From an uncultured Streptococcus sp. (GTDB lineage Bacteria; Bacillota; Bacilli; Lactobacillales; Streptococcaceae), in contig CAKQDX010000001.1 in the NCBI GenBank assembly GCA_934229725.1, forward strand, positions 186,001 to 250,000: a stretch of 64,000 nucleotides of DNA, read 5' to 3'. A program made the position numbers and the translations under genes. Shown here in pieces: positions 61,132 to 64,000 of the stretch (position 1 is its first letter; each line of letters starts with the position of its first letter). The notes below the pieces were generated by a model. It saw nothing but the letters and a program-made list of their open reading frames with translations. It had not been told where the DNA came from and did no database searches.

Positions 61132-63123
61132 TTACCCAATCACACTTCCGTTTGGAACAGATGGATCTACTGTCAAGACAGTGAGTTTGCCATCATGTTC
61201 TGCGGAAAGAATCATACCTTGGCTGACATATTTTTTCATCATCTTACGTGGTTTGAGGTTAGCCACGACTTGAAGTTTCTTGCCGACCAATTCTTGTTCG
61301 TTTGGATAGAATTTAGCGATACCTGAGAGGATTTGACGGTCTTCACCGTCGCCAGCGTCAAGACGGAAGCGAAGCAATTTGTCTGAACCCTCGACTTTTT
61401 CTACTTCTTTAACTTCAGCGACACGGATTTCAACCTTGTCAAAGTCATCAAATTTGATTTGGTCTTTTTCAGACTTAAGTTCGACCTCTTCTGGAATCCA
61501 TTCTTTTTCTTGTGGTTTGCCTGCGTTCATTTGAGATTGGATGTAGGCAATTTCTTCGTCCATGTCAAGACGTGGGAAGATTGGTGTACCTTTTGAAACG
61601 ACTGTAACATTTTCTGGGAAGCCAGAAAGTTCAAGATTTTCAAGGTCAAACGCTCCTGACAATCCGAGCTGTTCCATAATGGCATTTGAAGTGGTCATCA
61701 TGAATGGTTGGATGAGATGAGCTACCACACGAAGGCTAGCTGCCAAGTGAGCCATAACAGCTGCCAATTGTTCCTTGTCACCGTCTTCTTTGGCGAGGAC
61801 CCATGGGGCCGTTTCATCAATATACTTATTGGTACGTGAAATGATGTTCCAAACGGCGTCCAAGGCGCGTGGGAAATCTACAGCATTCATTTGTTTGTGG
61901 AACTCTTCGATATTTTCAGCCACAACCTTAGCCAAATCAGCATCAAAGTCTGTAACGTTCTCAACATAGGCAGGCACTTGACCACCAAAATACTTGTTGA
62001 TCATGGCAACTGTACGGTTGAGGAGGTTTCCAAGGTCGTTAGCCAATTCATAATTAATACGAGCCACATAGTCTTCTGGTGTGAAGGTACCATCTGAACC
62101 GACTGGAAGACTACGCATGAGGTAGTAACGAAGTGGATCAAGACCAAAACGTTCTACCAACATTTCTGGATAGATGACATTACCTTTAGACTTAGACATC
62201 TTACCGTCCTTCATGACGAACCAACCGTGGGCAATCAAACGTTCTGGCAATTTAATGTCCAACATCATGAGGAGGATTGGCCAGTAGATGGAGTGGAAGC
62301 GAAGGATGTCTTTTCCGACCATGTGGAAGACAGTTCCGTTCCAGAACTTGTCAAAGTTGCCATGATCATCTTGACCATAACCAAGAGCAGTCACATAGTT
62401 GAGAAGGGCATCCATCCAGACGTAGACCACGTGTTTAGGATTGGATGGGACTTTAACCCCCCAAGTGAAGGTTGTACGTGACACGGCTAAGTCTTCCAAA
62501 CCTGGCTCAATGAAGTTACGCAACATTTCATTAAGGCGACCATCCGGAGTGATGAAATCAGGATGCGATTTGAAAAATTCTACCAAGCGGTCTTGGTATT
62601 TACTGAGACGAAGGAAGTAAGATTCTTCAGATACCCATTCTACTTGGTGTCCTGATGGAGCAATACCTCCCGTTACATTTCCATCTTCGTCACGGAAAAC
62701 TTCCGACAGCTGACTTTCTGTAAAGAATTCCTCATCTGATACTGAGTACCAACCAGAGTATTCACCCAAGTAAATATCATCTTGAGCAAGTAAGCGCTCA
62801 AAAACTTGTGCCACTACTTTTTCATGGTAATCATCAGTTGTACGGATGAATTTGTCATATGAGATATCAAGTAATTTCCAGAGTTCTTTGACTCCAACTA
62901 CCATACCATCCACATACTCTTGTGGTGTGATGCCTGCTTCTTCAGCCTTTTGTTGAATCTTTTGGCCGTGTTCATCAAGCCCAGTAAGGTAGAAGACATC
63001 GTAGTTCATCATGCGTTTGTAACGTGCCAAGACGTCACAGGCAATGGTTGTATAAGCTGAACCAATATGCAATTTACCAGATGGGTAGTAGATAGGTGTT
63101 GTGATGTAGAATGTTTTTGTCAT
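61132..63123 (-). CDS. metG: Methionyl-tRNA synthetase
   Basis: Charges tRNA-Met. The 663-residue class I enzyme has the HIGH motif as PSGKLHIGSAYT near residue 14 and the KMSKS motif as DGKMSKSKGNVI near residue 305. The zinc-knuckle cysteines of the longer MetRS subclass are absent, as in other Gram-positives. An anticodon-binding helical domain comes next, then a C-terminal EMAP/Arc1p-like tRNA-binding domain (from about 560, FDDFDKVEIRVAEVKEVEKV). The start follows AAAGGAAATTAAA. Probably monocistronic. Confidence 0.97.
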   Translation of the reverse strand: MTKTFYITTPIYYPSGKLHIGSAYTTIACDVLARYKRMMNYDVFYLTGLDEHGQKIQQKAEEAGITPQEYVDGMVVGVKELWKLLDISYDKFIRTTDDYHEKVVAQVFERLLAQDDIYLGEYSGWYSVSDEEFFTESQLSEVFRDEDGNVTGGIAPSGHQVEWVSEESYFLRLSKYQDRLVEFFKSHPDFITPDGRLNEMLRNFIEPGLEDLAVSRTTFTWGVKVPSNPKHVVYVWMDALLNYVTALGYGQDDHGNFDKFWNGTVFHMVGKDILRFHSIYWPILLMMLDIKLPERLIAHGWFVMKDGKMSKSKGNVIYPEMLVERFGLDPLRYYLMRSLPVGSDGTFTPEDYVARINYELANDLGNLLNRTVAMINKYFGGQVPAYVENVTDFDADLAKVVAENIEEFHKQMNAVDFPRALDAVWNIISRTNKYIDETAPWVLAKEDGDKEQLAAVMAHLAASLRVVAHLIQPFMMTTSNAIMEQLGLSGAFDLENLELSGFPENVTVVSKGTPIFPRLDMDEEIAYIQSQMNAGKPQEKEWIPEEVELKSEKDQIKFDDFDKVEIRVAEVKEVEKVEGSDKLLRFRLDAGDGEDRQILSGIAKFYPNEQELVGKKLQVVANLKPRKMMKKYVSQGMILSAEHDGKLTVLTVDPSVPNGSVIG

Positions 63124-63203
63124 TTTAATTTCCTTTCATGTGTTAACAAATGAGCTAACACTGATGATATAACATCTTATTATAGCACGTTTTGGACACT
63201 AAA

Positions 63204-63224
63204 AAAACCAGACTAGCTGGTTTT
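63204..63224 (-). terminator. Terminator of the last gene
   Basis: AAAACCAG / CTGGTTTT hairpin followed by a T run on the minus strand, 30 bp after the stop of the membrane-anchored gene. Confidence 0.78.
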
Positions 63225-63254
63225 AAAGCATATTCATTCAGAAAAGTCTGACAG

Positions 63255-63971
63255 TTACTTGTTACCTCTCTTATAACGCTTAACTGCCTTTTGGTAGTTG
63301 GTATCTAATTGCTTAGCATCCTTGCCTGAAAGACACTTATAGCTCCGCTTGTCGATGGCCTTTCCTTTTTTGTCAAATATGATTACCGTCAACTGATTAC
63401 CTTTAGCCTCATAACTGATTTTTCCCTCACTTCGTCGCTTATAAAGATCAATCAACTTTTTCTCCATTTGATCGATGTCCTTTTGGCTGACAAGTGCACT
63501 GGCCTTATAGTATTTTTGAACAATGCTATGAACTTCCTTTTGGTAGTCTTTAGGAGTCACTAAGGGCTTAAAAGTCCTAGACCAAGCACTAACCTTATAG
63601 TTTTTTCCCGTTTCGAAGTCAATAGGAGACACATTGTCAAATGACCCATAACTACTCTCAAAGGTATAGTAAGTATACTCTTTAGCTTCTTGGTCTTCAA
63701 CACGCATAAAATCCTTTAGCTTTGTTCCTTCATAACCAGGTTTACCGTCCATCCAGGTCTTGGTCGTACTGTTATAATACTTAGCCGTTTGCAATTGGTA
63801 AAGACCATCAGCTATTTTCCCTGTATGATGCCTCCAAAAAACATAACCTCCACCCATTAGACCTAAAATTATTAGGATTCCGGCAATGCTTTTGACTAAA
63901 AAATGATGCCCTCTAAATTTTGAACCTGCATTAACTGATTTTTTGTACATATTTTTCTTTTTCCTCTTCAT
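63255..63971 (-). CDS. Membrane-anchored protein of unknown function
   Basis: 238 residues, not recognised. A basic N-terminus (KRKKKNMYKKS) and one signal-anchor helix near residues 26-45 (LVKSIAGILIILGLMGGGYVFW) point to an extracellular soluble domain. That domain is rich in Lys and Tyr (GLYQLQTAKYYNSTTKTWMDG, EYTYYTFESSYGSFDN) with no Cys pair or catalytic motif that I can name. A helical Lys-rich C-terminal half follows (QKDIDQMEKKLIDLYKRR). The start is the first ATG; a second ATG at codon 8 has AGAGG further upstream and is possible. It carries its own terminator. Confidence 0.75.
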   Translation of the reverse strand: MKRKKKNMYKKSVNAGSKFRGHHFLVKSIAGILIILGLMGGGYVFWRHHTGKIADGLYQLQTAKYYNSTTKTWMDGKPGYEGTKLKDFMRVEDQEAKEYTYYTFESSYGSFDNVSPIDFETGKNYKVSAWSRTFKPLVTPKDYQKEVHSIVQKYYKASALVSQKDIDQMEKKLIDLYKRRSEGKISYEAKGNQLTVIIFDKKGKAIDKRSYKCLSGKDAKQLDTNYQKAVKRYKRGNK

Positions 63972-64000
63972 TGTCCACTGTTTAATGATTAACTGAAAAC

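Overview
The window reads as chromosome of a low-GC Gram-positive coccus of the genus Streptococcus, most likely the salivarius group (S. salivarius / S. thermophilus / S. vestibularis). The reasons are the streptococcal F-ATPase order atpE-B-F-H-A-G-D-C, the ftsW next to tuf, the coiA-pepF-O-methyltransferase-prsA cluster, three YSIRK-type signal peptides, tandem SH3 and GBS-Bsp-like surface repeats, and T-box leaders. The species call is inference from gene content. Most genes lie on the minus strand.

Layout. 1-8 kb: holB (cut by the window edge), tmk, tRNA-Thr(CGU), tkt, tpiA, tuf, ftsW. 8-14.4 kb: the complete ATP synthase operon with a clear promoter. 14.4-18.3 kb: an AT-rich accessory island holding a relic of one cytosine-5 methyltransferase and, upstream of it, a tight three-gene operon: an intact C5 methyltransferase, a GHKL/MORC-like ATPase fused to a C-terminal TIR domain, and a small three-helix membrane protein. 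I regard this operon as the best candidate for a little-described defence system. 18.3-22.8 kb: valS, an unrecognised AT-rich membrane-anchored gene, and a flavin reductase behind a T-box leader. 22.8-24.6 kb: small membrane or hypothetical genes and a PepSY protein. 24.6-28.8 kb: hom-thrB-rarD, diverging from a membrane-anchored polysaccharide deacetylase. 28.8-35.1 kb: argCJBD behind ARG boxes, then an aminotransferase and an omega-amidase-like pair.

35.2-46.5 kb is a cell-surface island. It holds a VanY peptidase protein with eight SH3-like and four Bsp repeats, a small SH3 protein, a CHAP hydrolase with two SH3-like domains, an orphan ComE-like LytTR regulator, and a non-catalytic protein with eight SH3-like and three Bsp repeats. 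The VanY and CHAP promoters share an identical architecture: two TTATGA direct repeats with 21-bp periodicity, then 29 bp to a TATACT -10 box. This is what a LytTR regulator would be expected to bind, and the regulator gene sits beside them.

46.7-54.6 kb: alaS with an alanine T-box, a PrsA-like foldase with a membrane anchor in place of a lipobox, a TrmR-like methyltransferase that may be translated leaderless, pepF, and coiA behind a ComX box. 54.6-55.9 kb: about 1.2 kb of gene relics. 55.9-64 kb: an LPXTG GbpC/Spa-like adhesin, a CPBP protease, a LysR regulator with an aldo/keto reductase, metG, and a membrane-anchored unknown.

No CRISPR array, rRNA operon or intact insertion sequence was seen.
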